Shown here one piece after another: positions 41,688-49,925 of a DNA stretch of 59,294 bases. Origin of the DNA: Actinomycetota bacterium (GTDB lineage: Bacteria > Actinomycetota > Thermoleophilia > Gaiellales > Gaiellaceae); NCBI GenBank assembly GCA_013697275.1, contig JACCXC010000020.1, forward strand, positions 1-59,294, written 5' to 3'. Within the stretch, counting starts at the first letter, position 1. The number at the start of each line of letters is the position of its first letter. A model generated the notes under the pieces. The model saw only the letters and a program-made list of their open reading frames with translations. It was not told the DNA's origin and did not search any database. Made by a program: the position numbers and the translations under genes.

Positions 41688-42720
41688 GGGTCGGTCGGCC
41701 GACCCTCACTACGGGAAGACGATGCGCGGCATCGTCCGCTTCCGACGCTCCGAGGTCGTCGCGATCGTCGACTCGGAGCGCGCCGGCGCTCGATACGAGG
41801 ACGTCCCGATCGTCGGCTCCGTCGCCGAGGCCGCGCCGTACGCGCCCACGACAGCCCTGGTCGGCGTCGCCGTGGCCGGCGGGCGGCTCGGCCCCGAGTG
41901 GCGCACGCTCCTGGTCGACTCGGTTCAGGCGGGCCTGGATGTCGAGGCCGGCATGCACGAGTTCCTCGCCGACGACGCGGAGCTCTCGGAGCTGGCCCGG
42001 GAGCGGGGGGTGGAGCTGCACGACGTCCGCCGCCCGCCGCCCGACCTGAGCGTCCCGACGGGCGAGAACCTCACCCACGACGCGCGCGTCGTGCTGACCG
42101 TTGGCTCCGACTGCGCGATCGGGAAGAAGACGATGGCGCTCGAGCTCCACATCGAAGCCGAGCGCCGCGGGGAGGCGTCCGTCTTCGTGCCGACGGGCCA
42201 GACCGGGATCATGATCGCGGGCTGGGGGATCGCCGTCGACGCAGTGGTCGCCGACTTCCTTGCGGGCGCGTCCGAGCGCCTGGTCGTCGAGGGAGCACGG
42301 CGCGGCGATCTCCTCTGGGTCGAGGGACAGGGCTCACTCATCCATCCGCAGTTCTCGGGCGTCACCCTCGGGCTCATGCACGGAAGCGCGCCGCACGCGC
42401 TCGTCCTCTGCCACCTCGCGGGAGCGACCGAGATCGAAGGGTGCCCGGGCCACCCGCTGCTCCCGCTCACCGAGCTCGTCGAACTGCACGAGCGGCTGTC
42501 GCTCCCGGCCCGTCCGGCCCGGGTCGCGGCGCTCGCCCTGAACACCAGCCTGCTGGAGAGTGACGACCAGGCACGGCAGGCGATCGAGGCCGCCGAGGAG
42601 GAAACGGGCCTCCTCGGCGACGACCCGGTCCGCTTCGGTGCGGGCCGCCTGGTGGACGCGGTTCTCGCCCACCTCGGCGAACGAGCAACGCTGGTGCCTC
42701 CTGGTATAAACGCCAAGTGA
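41656..42720 (+). CDS. DUF1611 family protein (D-glutamate N-acetyltransferase DgcN-like)
   Basis: A 354-residue protein: Rossmann-like N-terminus (RYLILAEGRSADPHYGKTMRG), then a P-loop-like core VLTVGSDCAIGKKTMALEL, FVPTGQTGIMIAGWGIAVDAVVADF and LLWVEGQGSLIHPQFSGVTLGLMHGSAP, all DUF1611 marks. A DUF1611 protein (DgcN) has been reported to acetylate D-glutamate before racemisation by an enolase-superfamily partner. GTG 41656 is chosen as start because KRYLIL then begins the fold. It overlaps both neighbours. Confidence 0.82.
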   Translation: MSEKRYLILAEGRSADPHYGKTMRGIVRFRRSEVVAIVDSERAGARYEDVPIVGSVAEAAPYAPTTALVGVAVAGGRLGPEWRTLLVDSVQAGLDVEAGMHEFLADDAELSELARERGVELHDVRRPPPDLSVPTGENLTHDARVVLTVGSDCAIGKKTMALELHIEAERRGEASVFVPTGQTGIMIAGWGIAVDAVVADFLAGASERLVVEGARRGDLLWVEGQGSLIHPQFSGVTLGLMHGSAPHALVLCHLAGATEIEGCPGHPLLPLTELVELHERLSLPARPARVAALALNTSLLESDDQARQAIEAAEEETGLLGDDPVRFGAGRLVDAVLAHLGERATLVPPGINAK

Positions 42721-43853
42721 CCGACCCTCGAATCGAGCGGCTCGCAGACCTCGTGGTCAACTACTCGCTCGAGCTCACCGAGGATCAGGTCTTCCGAATC
42801 GACGGGTTTGCGATCGCGGAGCCACTCGCCCTCGCGATCTACCGCGCCGCGCTGCGGGCCGGAGCCCGGCCGTACACGAACCTCTCGCTCGACGGGCTCG
42901 CAGAGATACTCGTCGCCGAGGGCTCGGACGACCAGATCACCTACTTGTCTCCCGTGCAGTGGGCCGAGATCGAGGAGCTGGACGCGCTCGTCACGATCTG
43001 GTCGGAGACGAACACGAAGTCGTTCACGCGCTCGGACGAGACGAAGCACGGTGCCCTGATCGCCGCCCAGCGGAAACTGTCGAACCGCCGCTGGGAGCGG
43101 ATTGCGAAGGGCGAGCTGCGCTGGTGCGGGACGCTCCATCCGACACACGCGCACGCCCAGGACGCCGCCATGTCGCTCGCCGACTACGAGGCCTTCTTCT
43201 TCGGCGCCTGCCACACGGACAAGGACGATCCCGCCTCCCACTGGCAGGAGGTCTCGCACACCCTCCAGGCGAGGGCGGACGACCTCGCGTCCGTTCAGGA
43301 GCTTCGCATCGTCGGCCCCGGGACGGATCTGCGCGTCGGTGTGGGCGGACGCACCTGGATCCCCGCGGACGGCCGCTACAACATGCCCGACGGCGAGGTC
43401 TTCACGAGCCCGGTCGAGACGGAGACCGAGGGTGAGATCCGCTACACGTTCCCGGCCATCTTCCAGGGACGCGAGGTCGAGGACGTCCGGCTGCGCTTCG
43501 CCGGCGGCTCAGTCGTGGCGGCCGAGTCTTCGCGCGGCCAGGCCTACCTGCGCCAGCTCCTCGATCTCGATGCCGGGGCCCGGATCTTGGGTGAGGTCGC
43601 CTTCGGCCTGAACTACGAGATCGATCGCTTCACCCGGAACATCCTCCTGGACGAGAAGATCGGCGGGACGATGCACCTCGCGCTCGGGGCCGCCTTCCAG
43701 CAGGCGGGCGGGAAGAACTCGTCCGCCTTGCACTGGGACATGATCTGCGACCTGCGCGAGGAGGGCGAGGTCTACGCCGACGGTGAGCTCGTGTGGAAGG
43801 CGGGCCAGTTCCTGGAGGCCGCGCCCGTCGCGGTCGCGGCGGCGCGTGGCTGA
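42717..43853 (+). CDS. M29 family aminopeptidase, first copy
   Basis: A 378-residue thermophilic-type M29 metallopeptidase: PRIERLADLVVNYSLEL at the start, the metal-binding region ADGRYNMPDGEVFTSPVE, DEKIGGTMHLALG and SSALHWDMI (Glu, His, and His-x-Asp ligands). It removes N-terminal amino acids in the cytoplasm. GTG start overlapping the DUF1611 stop by 4 nt. It is a paralogue of the next gene. Confidence 0.9.
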   Translation: MTDPRIERLADLVVNYSLELTEDQVFRIDGFAIAEPLALAIYRAALRAGARPYTNLSLDGLAEILVAEGSDDQITYLSPVQWAEIEELDALVTIWSETNTKSFTRSDETKHGALIAAQRKLSNRRWERIAKGELRWCGTLHPTHAHAQDAAMSLADYEAFFFGACHTDKDDPASHWQEVSHTLQARADDLASVQELRIVGPGTDLRVGVGGRTWIPADGRYNMPDGEVFTSPVETETEGEIRYTFPAIFQGREVEDVRLRFAGGSVVAAESSRGQAYLRQLLDLDAGARILGEVAFGLNYEIDRFTRNILLDEKIGGTMHLALGAAFQQAGGKNSSALHWDMICDLREEGEVYADGELVWKAGQFLEAAPVAVAAARG

Positions 43854-44955
43854 CCCCCGCCTCGAGCGGCTCGCCGATGTCGTCGTGAACTACTCGGCGG
43901 CCGTTCAGCCCGGCGACCTGGTCGTCCTCGAGGCGACGCCGCTCGCCGCGCCGCTCGTCCGCGAGACGTACCGCCGCGTTCTGGCCGCGGGTGGACATCC
44001 CGAGGTGCGCATTGCCGTCGACGGCGTCGCCGAGGCCCTCCTCGACGACGGGAACGACGCACAGCTCGGCTGGGTGAGCCCGGCTCGGATCGAGCAGATC
44101 GAGCACGCGGACGTCCGGATCGTTTTCGAGTCGGAGTACAACACGCGCTCGCTCTCGGACGCCGACCCTGCGAGACAGGCGCTCGTCCGGCGCGCGCGCA
44201 AGCGGCTCGGAGACCGGCTCTTCGAGCGCGCAGCGGCCGGCGAGCTCCGCTGGCTCGTGACCCTCTGGCCGACCCAGGCCGCCGCCCAGGAGGCCGGCAT
44301 GTCCCTCGGGGAGTACGAGGACTTCGTCTTCAGAGCGGGCTTCCTCGACCGCGACGACCCTGCCGCCGCCTGGCGGGAGTTCGGCGAGCGGCTCGACGGC
44401 CTCGCCGAGTGGCTCGGGCGGGCGCGCGAGCTGCGGGTCGTCGCGGACGGAACGGACCTCCGGCTCGGAGTCGGGGGCCGCACCTGGGTCGCGAGCAGCG
44501 GCCACGAGAACTTTCCGGACGGCGAGATCTTCACAGGGCCGGTGGAGACCAGCGTCAACGGAGAGATCGCCTTCAGCTTCCCGGCCGCCTTCGGCGGGCG
44601 CGTGATCGAGGGCGTGCGCCTTCGCTTCGAGGCCGGGGAGGTCGTGGAGGCGAGTGCGCGCCGCGGCGGCGACTTCCTCCAGGAGATGCTCGCCCTCGAT
44701 GACGGAGCTCGCCGCGTCGGCGAGTTCGCGTTCGGACTGAACGATGCGATCACCGAGTTCACGCTGAACACGCTCTTCGACGAGAAGATCGGCGGCACGG
44801 TGCACCTGGCGCTCGGCAAGTCGTATCCGGAGACGGGCGGCCAGAACACGTCCGCGCTCCACTGGGACCTCGTCACCGATCTCCGCGTGGGCAGCGAGGT
44901 CTACGCGGACGGCGAGGTCGTCTACCGCGACGGCCGCTTCCTCGACCTCCCCTGA
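43846..44955 (+). CDS. M29 family aminopeptidase, second copy
   Basis: A 369-residue paralogue of the previous gene: PRLERLADVVVNYSAAV, HENFPDGEIFTGPVE, DEKIGGTVHLALG and TSALHWDLV keep all metal-binding positions. The substrate-facing middle differs clearly, so specificity may have split after duplication. The GTG start (43846) overlaps the first copy by 8 nt. The stop overlaps the putative CTG start of the phosphoesterase. Confidence 0.9.
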   Translation: MADPRLERLADVVVNYSAAVQPGDLVVLEATPLAAPLVRETYRRVLAAGGHPEVRIAVDGVAEALLDDGNDAQLGWVSPARIEQIEHADVRIVFESEYNTRSLSDADPARQALVRRARKRLGDRLFERAAAGELRWLVTLWPTQAAAQEAGMSLGEYEDFVFRAGFLDRDDPAAAWREFGERLDGLAEWLGRARELRVVADGTDLRLGVGGRTWVASSGHENFPDGEIFTGPVETSVNGEIAFSFPAAFGGRVIEGVRLRFEAGEVVEASARRGGDFLQEMLALDDGARRVGEFAFGLNDAITEFTLNTLFDEKIGGTVHLALGKSYPETGGQNTSALHWDLVTDLRVGSEVYADGEVVYRDGRFLDLP

Positions 44956-45419
44956 TCGTCATCCTCGGCGACACGCACATGCCGCGCGGAGAGCGCCGGC
45001 TGCCGGCGGGAGCGCTCGACCTCCTCGCTGCCGCCGATCACATCCTGCACGTCGGCGACTTCACCTCCGCCTCGGTGCTCGATGACCTCCGTGCGTTCGC
45101 GCCCGTGACCGCGGTGCGCGGGAACATGGACGAGTGGCCGCTTCGCGAGGCGCTTCCGGAGCGCACGACCGCCGACCTCGGAGGCCTGCGGATCGGCCTC
45201 GTCCACGACCCCGGCCCGTCGACCGGTCGCCCTGAGCGGCTTCTCGGGTGGTTTTCGCGGTGCGACCTCGTCGCGTACGGCCATACCCACATCCCAGAGG
45301 TCACGCTCGAAGATCGGGTCTGGATCGTGAACCCGGGGAGCCCGACCGAGAGGCGGCGGGCCCCGGCGCACACCCTGGCCGTCATCCGCGACGGCCGGCC
45401 GGAGCTCGTCCGGCTCTAG
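44952..45419 (+). CDS. YfcE/MJ0936-type metallophosphoesterase, probable CTG start
   Basis: A 155-residue calcineurin-like phosphoesterase: VILGDTHMPRG (motif I), ILHVGDFTSA, VRGNMDEWPL, LVHDPG and YGHTHIPEV...NPGSPTERR. The only ATG (44979) comes after the GDTH metal motif, so it cannot be the true start. Upstream the frame holds no ATG, GTG or TTG, but CTG 44952 overlaps the aminopeptidase TGA as CTGA and gives LIVILGDTH, the normal family N-terminus. Acts on phosphodiesters; substrate unknown. Confidence 0.85.
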   Translation: MIVILGDTHMPRGERRLPAGALDLLAAADHILHVGDFTSASVLDDLRAFAPVTAVRGNMDEWPLREALPERTTADLGGLRIGLVHDPGPSTGRPERLLGWFSRCDLVAYGHTHIPEVTLEDRVWIVNPGSPTERRRAPAHTLAVIRDGRPELVRL

Positions 45420-45454
45420 CTCGCTCCCTCCGTCCGACGCGGTCGGCTACTCTA

Positions 45455-45468
45455 CGAACATATGTTCG
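45455..45468. promoter_or_regulatory. LexA (SOS) box overlapping the LysM start codon
   Basis: CGAAC ATAT GTTCG is a perfect palindrome matching the Gram-positive/actinobacterial SOS box (CGAAC-N4-GTTCG). The ATG of the next gene (45462-45464) lies inside it. A TACTCT -10-like box ends 8 nt before that ATG, so LexA bound here would cover the transcription start. Confidence 0.75.
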
Positions 45469-45719
45469 TGAAGAAGTCATCGGTGCTGCTCCTTGCGCTC
45501 ATCCTCCTGACAGGGTTCGCCCTCCTCGTCGCCCGGCCGACCAACGGCGCTGCGCCGGAAACGCGCCACGTCGTGCAGCCCGGGGACACGCTCTGGCAGA
45601 TCGTCGCCGAGCGCTATGCCGGCGATCCCCGCGAAGGGATCTGGCGCGTGAAGGAGCGGAACGGGCTCGCCACGTCCGCGCTGACGCCGGGGCTCGTCCT
45701 CACCCTGCCAGCGGGCTAA
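45462..45719 (+). CDS. Single-pass LysM protein, YneA-like SOS division-inhibitor candidate
   Basis: An 85-residue protein with a basic start (MFVKKSS), one membrane segment (VLLLALILLTGFALLVA, about 8-24) and a LysM domain (HVVQPGDTLWQIVAERYAGDP...RNGL...GLVLTLP). This is the architecture and size of Bacillus YneA, an SOS-induced cell-division suppressor; SOS-controlled LysM proteins also occur beside lexA in actinobacteria. The SOS box at its start supports the same role. If the mRNA is leaderless translation starts at ATG 45462; GTG 45468 is an alternative. Confidence 0.75.
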   Translation: MFVKKSSVLLLALILLTGFALLVARPTNGAAPETRHVVQPGDTLWQIVAERYAGDPREGIWRVKERNGLATSALTPGLVLTLPAG

Positions 45720-45750
45720 GCGCGAGGCGGGATGCGCGGTTCGGCCGTCG

Positions 45751-45756
45751 TACACT
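45751..45756 (+). promoter_or_regulatory. -10 box (TACACT) of RNase Z gene
   Basis: TACACT plus 6 nt precedes GTG 45763. Confidence 0.45.
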
Positions 45757-45762
45757 TGCCTC

Positions 45763-46833
45763 GTGGACCTCGACCTTGTGTTCCTCGGCACGTCCGGGTC
45801 CGTGCCGACCGGCCGGCGTGCGCCCGCGGCGACGCTCGTGCGGCGCGGGGGCGAGCGGCTGCTCGTCGACTGCGGGGAGGGCACCCAGCGGCAGCTGCTG
45901 CGTTCAGGGATCGGTCTCGTCGAGCTGCCCGAGGTCTTCCTGACGCACTACCACGCGGATCACTACCTCGGGCTCCCGGGGATGATGAAGACGTTCTCGC
46001 TGCGGGGCCGGACGCTGCCGCTCACCGTCTACGGGCCCCCGGGCCTCTCCGACCTCTTCGGAGCGCTGGCGCGCGTGTTCGGCAAGCTCACGTACCGGCT
46101 GCAGCTCGTCGAGCTTCACCCCGGAGACGTCCTCGATCGCGGCGAGTACCGGATCGAGGTCTTCCGCGTCCAGCATGGCATCGGAGCCGCGGGCTACGCG
46201 CTCGTCGAGGCCGAGCGCCCCGGGCGGTTCGACCTGGAGGCTGCCACCGGTCTCGGCGTGCCCAAGGGCCCTCTCTTCGGCGCGCTCCAGCGTGGCGAGA
46301 CCGTGCTGCTCGCGGACGGGCGCTCGGTCGCGCCCGGGCAAGTGCTCGGGCCTTCCCGCCCGGGCCGAAAGCTCGTCCTCACCGGCGACACGCGCCCGTC
46401 GGGCGAGGTCGGGGAGGTCGCGCGCAGTGCCGACGTGCTCGTTCACGACGGAACGTTCCTCGACGAGGAGCGCGAGCGCGCGGACGAGACCGGGCACACG
46501 ACGGCCCTCGCGGCGGCGGAGCTCGCGCGCGCCGCGGGAGTGCGCATGCTCGTACTCACGCACCTCTCGAACCGCTATTTCGGGCCCGAGATCGCTCGCG
46601 AGGCTCGGACTGTCTTTCCCGAGACGATCGTCCCGAAAGACTTCGATATGGTGGACGTTCCGTTTCCGGAGAGGGGCGCGCCGCGTCTCGTGAAGGGCGG
46701 CGCACTCGGACGCGAGGAGGGCCTCGGTGACCATGGTGCAGCTGGCGGTGACGCGGGACCTCGCGGAAGCGGAGGAGATGCAGACGATCCTCCAGTCGGC
46801 CGGGATCCAGTCGGAGCTTCAGCCGGCGGTTGA
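45763..46833 (+). CDS. rnz: Ribonuclease Z
   Basis: A 356-residue metallo-beta-lactamase fold tRNA 3' endonuclease: LVFLGTSGSVPTGRR, LLVDCGEGTQRQL, zinc motif THYHADHYLGLPG, LVLTGDTRPS and LVLTHLSNRY. The conserved enzyme is complete by about residue 318. The last 35-40 residues are low-complexity Gly/Asp/Pro and are encoded in the overlap with the DUF2007 gene in another frame (107 nt), so they may be a chance extension. GTG start. Confidence 0.93.
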   Translation: MDLDLVFLGTSGSVPTGRRAPAATLVRRGGERLLVDCGEGTQRQLLRSGIGLVELPEVFLTHYHADHYLGLPGMMKTFSLRGRTLPLTVYGPPGLSDLFGALARVFGKLTYRLQLVELHPGDVLDRGEYRIEVFRVQHGIGAAGYALVEAERPGRFDLEAATGLGVPKGPLFGALQRGETVLLADGRSVAPGQVLGPSRPGRKLVLTGDTRPSGEVGEVARSADVLVHDGTFLDEERERADETGHTTALAAAELARAAGVRMLVLTHLSNRYFGPEIAREARTVFPETIVPKDFDMVDVPFPERGAPRLVKGGALGREEGLGDHGAAGGDAGPRGSGGDADDPPVGRDPVGASAGG

Positions 46834-46954
46834 CCATCACCCGAGCGAGCTCGCGGACGGGCCCACGAAGGTGTTCGTCCCGGAGAGCACGCTCGAGGCC
46901 GCGCAGGACGCGATCGAAGCGCTGACCGACCCCGAGAACGTCATCGGGCCCTAG
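46727..46954 (+). CDS. DUF2007-like small protein (putative signal-transducing)
   Basis: A 75-residue protein: VQLAVTRDLAEAEEMQTILQSAGIQSEL...TKVFVPESTLEAAQDAIEAL, the fold of DUF2007 proteins of unknown role. Starts may be GTG 46727 or ATG 46733; GAGGAGG at about 46713-46720 would serve either. The long overlap with rnz suggests coupled translation. Confidence 0.8.
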   Translation: MTMVQLAVTRDLAEAEEMQTILQSAGIQSELQPAVDHHPSELADGPTKVFVPESTLEAAQDAIEALTDPENVIGP

Positions 46955-47000
46955 CGGCCGTCCCTGGCACTCCGTCCGACGAGTCTCGTAGCTTCCCAGT

Positions 47001-47039
47001 CGTCCCCTTTAAGCCGGTCCAGCGAGGCCGGGAAGGAGC
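47001..47039 (+). promoter_or_regulatory. PyrR-binding leader hairpin with sequestered ribosome binding site
   Basis: The leader CCCTTTAAGCCGG-TCCAGCGAGG-CCGGGAAGGAG contains the PyrR loop signature (TCCAGnGAGGCC) known from Bacillus and mycobacteria. The CCTT/AAGG and CCGG/CCGG arms fold so that the AAGGAG ribosome binding site of pyrR is in the 3' arm. PyrR with UMP would stabilise it and block translation. A TAGCTT box at 46989-46994 places the transcript start near 47001. Confidence 0.75.
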
Positions 47040-47621
47040 GTGCAGGTCGCTGCGTCCGTCCAGACAGCGAAGGTCGTCCTCGACGCGGACGCGATCGAGC
47101 GGAAGCTCGTCCGGATCGCCCACGAGATCATCGAGCGAAACAGTGACCTCACCTCGCTCGCCCTCGTCGGAATCCACACACGCGGCGTCCCGCTCGCCCA
47201 TCGCCTTCGCCGCCTGATCGCGTCGATCAAGGGGGCGAACGTCGCCCTCGGCACCATCGACATCACCTTCTACCGGGACGACGTGTACGTCCGGGACGGC
47301 GACGCGCCGCTCCACCCGCAACCGGTCGTGAAGGCGACCCGCCTCGAGTTTCCGCTCGAGGGGAAGACGTGCGTGCTCGTCGACGACGTCCTGCACACCG
47401 GCCGGACGATCCGCGCCGCCGTCGAGGCGCTCTTCGCCTACGGCCGGCCGGCTCGCGTCCAGCTCGCCTGCCTCGTCGACCGGGGCCACCGTGAGCTCCC
47501 GGTCCGTCCCGACTACATCGGCAAGAACCTCCCAACTGCCCGCGGCGAGCGCATCCAGGTGCAGCTCGTCGAGGTGGACGAGGTCGATGCCGTCCTCCTC
47601 GCATCCGCCCCAGAGAGGTAA
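47040..47621 (+). CDS. pyrR: Bifunctional pyr operon regulator / uracil phosphoribosyltransferase PyrR
   Basis: A 193-residue PRTase: KLVRIAHEIIERN, VGIHTRGVPLAHRL, TFYRDDV, and PRPP loop CVLVDDVLHTGRTIRAA, then PDYIGKNLPT, all PyrR marks. It binds the pyr leader RNA when UMP is abundant. The GTG start is preceded by the leader hairpin. It heads the pyrimidine operon; 4 nt separate it from pyrB. Confidence 0.96.
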   Translation: MQVAASVQTAKVVLDADAIERKLVRIAHEIIERNSDLTSLALVGIHTRGVPLAHRLRRLIASIKGANVALGTIDITFYRDDVYVRDGDAPLHPQPVVKATRLEFPLEGKTCVLVDDVLHTGRTIRAAVEALFAYGRPARVQLACLVDRGHRELPVRPDYIGKNLPTARGERIQVQLVEVDEVDAVLLASAPER

Positions 47622-47625
47622 CCGA

Positions 47626-48624
47626 ATGGCCGACGTCCACCCGCTGATCCGCGACGAGCTCCTCCCACCCGAGCGCCCCCCGCGGCGGCACCTGATCTCG
47701 ATCGCCGACCTGAGCCGCGAGGAGGTCGAGCGCCTCCTCGGGCTTGCTCGAGCCTTTGCGCGCTCGCTCGACCGTGACGTGAAGAAGCTCCCCACGCTGC
47801 GCGGGCGCACGGTCGTGAATCTCTTCTACGAGTCCTCCACGCGCACGTCGTCGAGCTTCGAGCTGGCCGCGAAGCGGCTCTCTGCCGACGTGATGTCGAT
47901 CAAGGCGGCCGGCTCCGCGGTCGACAAGGGCGAGTCCCTGAAGGACACGGCTCTGACGATCGGCTGCTACGACCCGGACGTCGTCGTAATCCGCCATCCG
48001 GAGATCGGGGCGCCGCATCTCGTCGCGCGCCACACCGGCGCGCACGTCGTGAACGCGGGCGACGGGAAGCATCAGCACCCGACACAGGCCCTCCTCGACC
48101 TCTACACGATCGACGAGGAGCTCGGCGGCGTCGAGAACCTCCACGTCGCGATCGTCGGCGACGTCCTCCACTCGCGCGTGGCGCGCTCGCTGATCCAGGG
48201 GCTTCGTCTCATGGGCGCGAGCGTGACGCTGGTCGGGCCGCCGCCGCTCATCCCCCGCGGAATCGAGGCGATGGGCTGCGAGGTCTCCCACGAGATCGAC
48301 GCCGTCCGCGAGGCCGACGTCGTCTACGTCCTGCGCATGCAGAAAGAGCGCATGCAGGCGGGGGCCAACTACGTCCCGAGCCTTCGTGAGTACACGGCGC
48401 GTTGGGGGGTCACTCCCGAGCGGATCCGCCCGGGACAGCGGGTGATGCACCCGGGCCCGATGAACCGCGGCGTCGAGATCGACGGGGAGGTTGCGGACGC
48501 GGCCAATGCTCTGATCGAGCGCCAGGTGCGAAGCGGCCTCGCCGTCCGGATGGCCGTCCTCTACGACCTGCTGACCCACGGCCCGGTCGCGGTCGCCGCG
48601 CCCGAGACGCTCGAGGTGGCGTGA
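47626..48624 (+). CDS. pyrB: Aspartate carbamoyltransferase catalytic subunit
   Basis: A 332-residue ATCase: RGRTVVNLFYESSTRTSSSFELAAKRL (carbamoyl-phosphate loop STRTS), GDGKHQHPTQALLDLYT, HPGPMNRGVEI. It condenses carbamoyl phosphate with aspartate. The ATG (47626) follows the pyrR stop; the frame is open further up but overlaps pyrR. No regulatory pyrI is present. Confidence 0.96.
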   Translation: MADVHPLIRDELLPPERPPRRHLISIADLSREEVERLLGLARAFARSLDRDVKKLPTLRGRTVVNLFYESSTRTSSSFELAAKRLSADVMSIKAAGSAVDKGESLKDTALTIGCYDPDVVVIRHPEIGAPHLVARHTGAHVVNAGDGKHQHPTQALLDLYTIDEELGGVENLHVAIVGDVLHSRVARSLIQGLRLMGASVTLVGPPPLIPRGIEAMGCEVSHEIDAVREADVVYVLRMQKERMQAGANYVPSLREYTARWGVTPERIRPGQRVMHPGPMNRGVEIDGEVADAANALIERQVRSGLAVRMAVLYDLLTHGPVAVAAPETLEVA

Positions 48625-49925
48625 TGCTCGTCGCGCCGAACAGGCCTCTGGATGACCTCGTCATCCGCGGCGCGCGGGTCCTCGACCCCGTCGAGGGCGT
48701 CGACGAGCGGCTCGACGTCCGCGTCGACGGCGGGGTGATCACGCAGCTCGGGGCGGCGGCCGACGCCAACGGCCATCGCGTGCTCGACGGGGACGGGCTC
48801 GTCCTCGCGCCGGCGTTCGTCGACCCGCACGTCCACCTCCGCACGCCGGGCCGCGAGGACGAGGAGGATCTGGTCTCCGGGACTCGGGCCGCAGCGGCCG
48901 GCGGCTACTGCGCCATCCTCGCGATGCCCAACACCGATCCGGTCGTCGATTCGGCCGCCGTGCTCGGCTCGCTCGTCGAGCGGGCCCGGCGCGAGGCGGA
49001 GATCCCGGTCGGCTTCCTCGCCGCGATCACGAAGGGACAGTCGGGCGAGGAGCTGACCGAGATGGGCGAGCTCGCCGAGGCCGGGGCGGCCGGGTTCACC
49101 GACGACGGAAAGCCGGTCCGGGAGCCGGGGCTCCTTCGGCGCGCGCTCCAGTACAGCGCCGTCGCCCGGCCGCCCGTTGCGCTCCACTGCGAGGAGCCGA
49201 CGCTCTCGCGCGGCGGCCAGATGCACGAGGGAGTCACATCGGCCGAGCTCGGGTTCGGTGGCTATCCCTCCGTGGCCGAGAGCCTGATGGTCGTGCGCGA
49301 CCTCGCGCTCGCCGAGTACGAGGGCCGGCCGCTTCACCTGCTCCACCTGTCGGCGCGCGAGTCCGTCGAGGCGCTTCGCCAGGCGCGCACGGCCGGCGTC
49401 GCCGCGACGGGGGAGGTCACCCCGCACCACCTGACCGAGACGGACGAGGCCGTCCGGAGTCTCGACCCGAACCTGAAGATGAACCCGCCGCTTCGCGCAG
49501 AGGGCGACCGCCTCGCGCTGATCGAGGCGCTCCGGGACGGGACGATCGCCGCGGTCGCCACCGACCACGCGCCCCACGCGCGCCACGAAAAGGAGGTTCC
49601 CTTCGAGTCGGCGCCCTTCGGGGTGACAGGGCTCGAGACCGCCTTCTCAGTCCTCCACACGCGCCTCGTCGAGCCGGGCGTTCTCCCGCTCGAGACGCTG
49701 CTCGAGCGGATGAGCGCGGGCCCGGCGGGTGTCTACGGTCTCGAGCGGCCGCGCGTCGCCGTCGGCGCCGAGGCAAACCTCGTCCTGCTTGACCTGAGCG
49801 CGACCTGGCGAGTGGAAGAGACCGGTTTTCGCTCCCGCTCGGTCAACTCGTGGCTCCTCGGCGCGACGCTGCGCGGCCGGCCGGTCGCGACAGTCGCCGC
49901 CGGGCGCCTGGTCTTCGCCGCATGA
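48624..49925 (+). CDS. pyrC: Dihydroorotase
   Basis: A 433-residue amidohydrolase: FVDPHVHLRTPGREDEED (metal HxH), AMPNTDPVVDS, LHCEEP, LLHLSARESVE, GEVTPHHL and ATDHAPHARHEKEVPFESAPFGVTGLETA. Cyclises carbamoyl aspartate. ATG 48624 overlaps the pyrB TGA by one base. This is the class I (PyrC-like, type with DHAPH) form. Confidence 0.95.
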   Translation: MLVAPNRPLDDLVIRGARVLDPVEGVDERLDVRVDGGVITQLGAAADANGHRVLDGDGLVLAPAFVDPHVHLRTPGREDEEDLVSGTRAAAAGGYCAILAMPNTDPVVDSAAVLGSLVERARREAEIPVGFLAAITKGQSGEELTEMGELAEAGAAGFTDDGKPVREPGLLRRALQYSAVARPPVALHCEEPTLSRGGQMHEGVTSAELGFGGYPSVAESLMVVRDLALAEYEGRPLHLLHLSARESVEALRQARTAGVAATGEVTPHHLTETDEAVRSLDPNLKMNPPLRAEGDRLALIEALRDGTIAAVATDHAPHARHEKEVPFESAPFGVTGLETAFSVLHTRLVEPGVLPLETLLERMSAGPAGVYGLERPRVAVGAEANLVLLDLSATWRVEETGFRSRSVNSWLLGATLRGRPVATVAAGRLVFAA

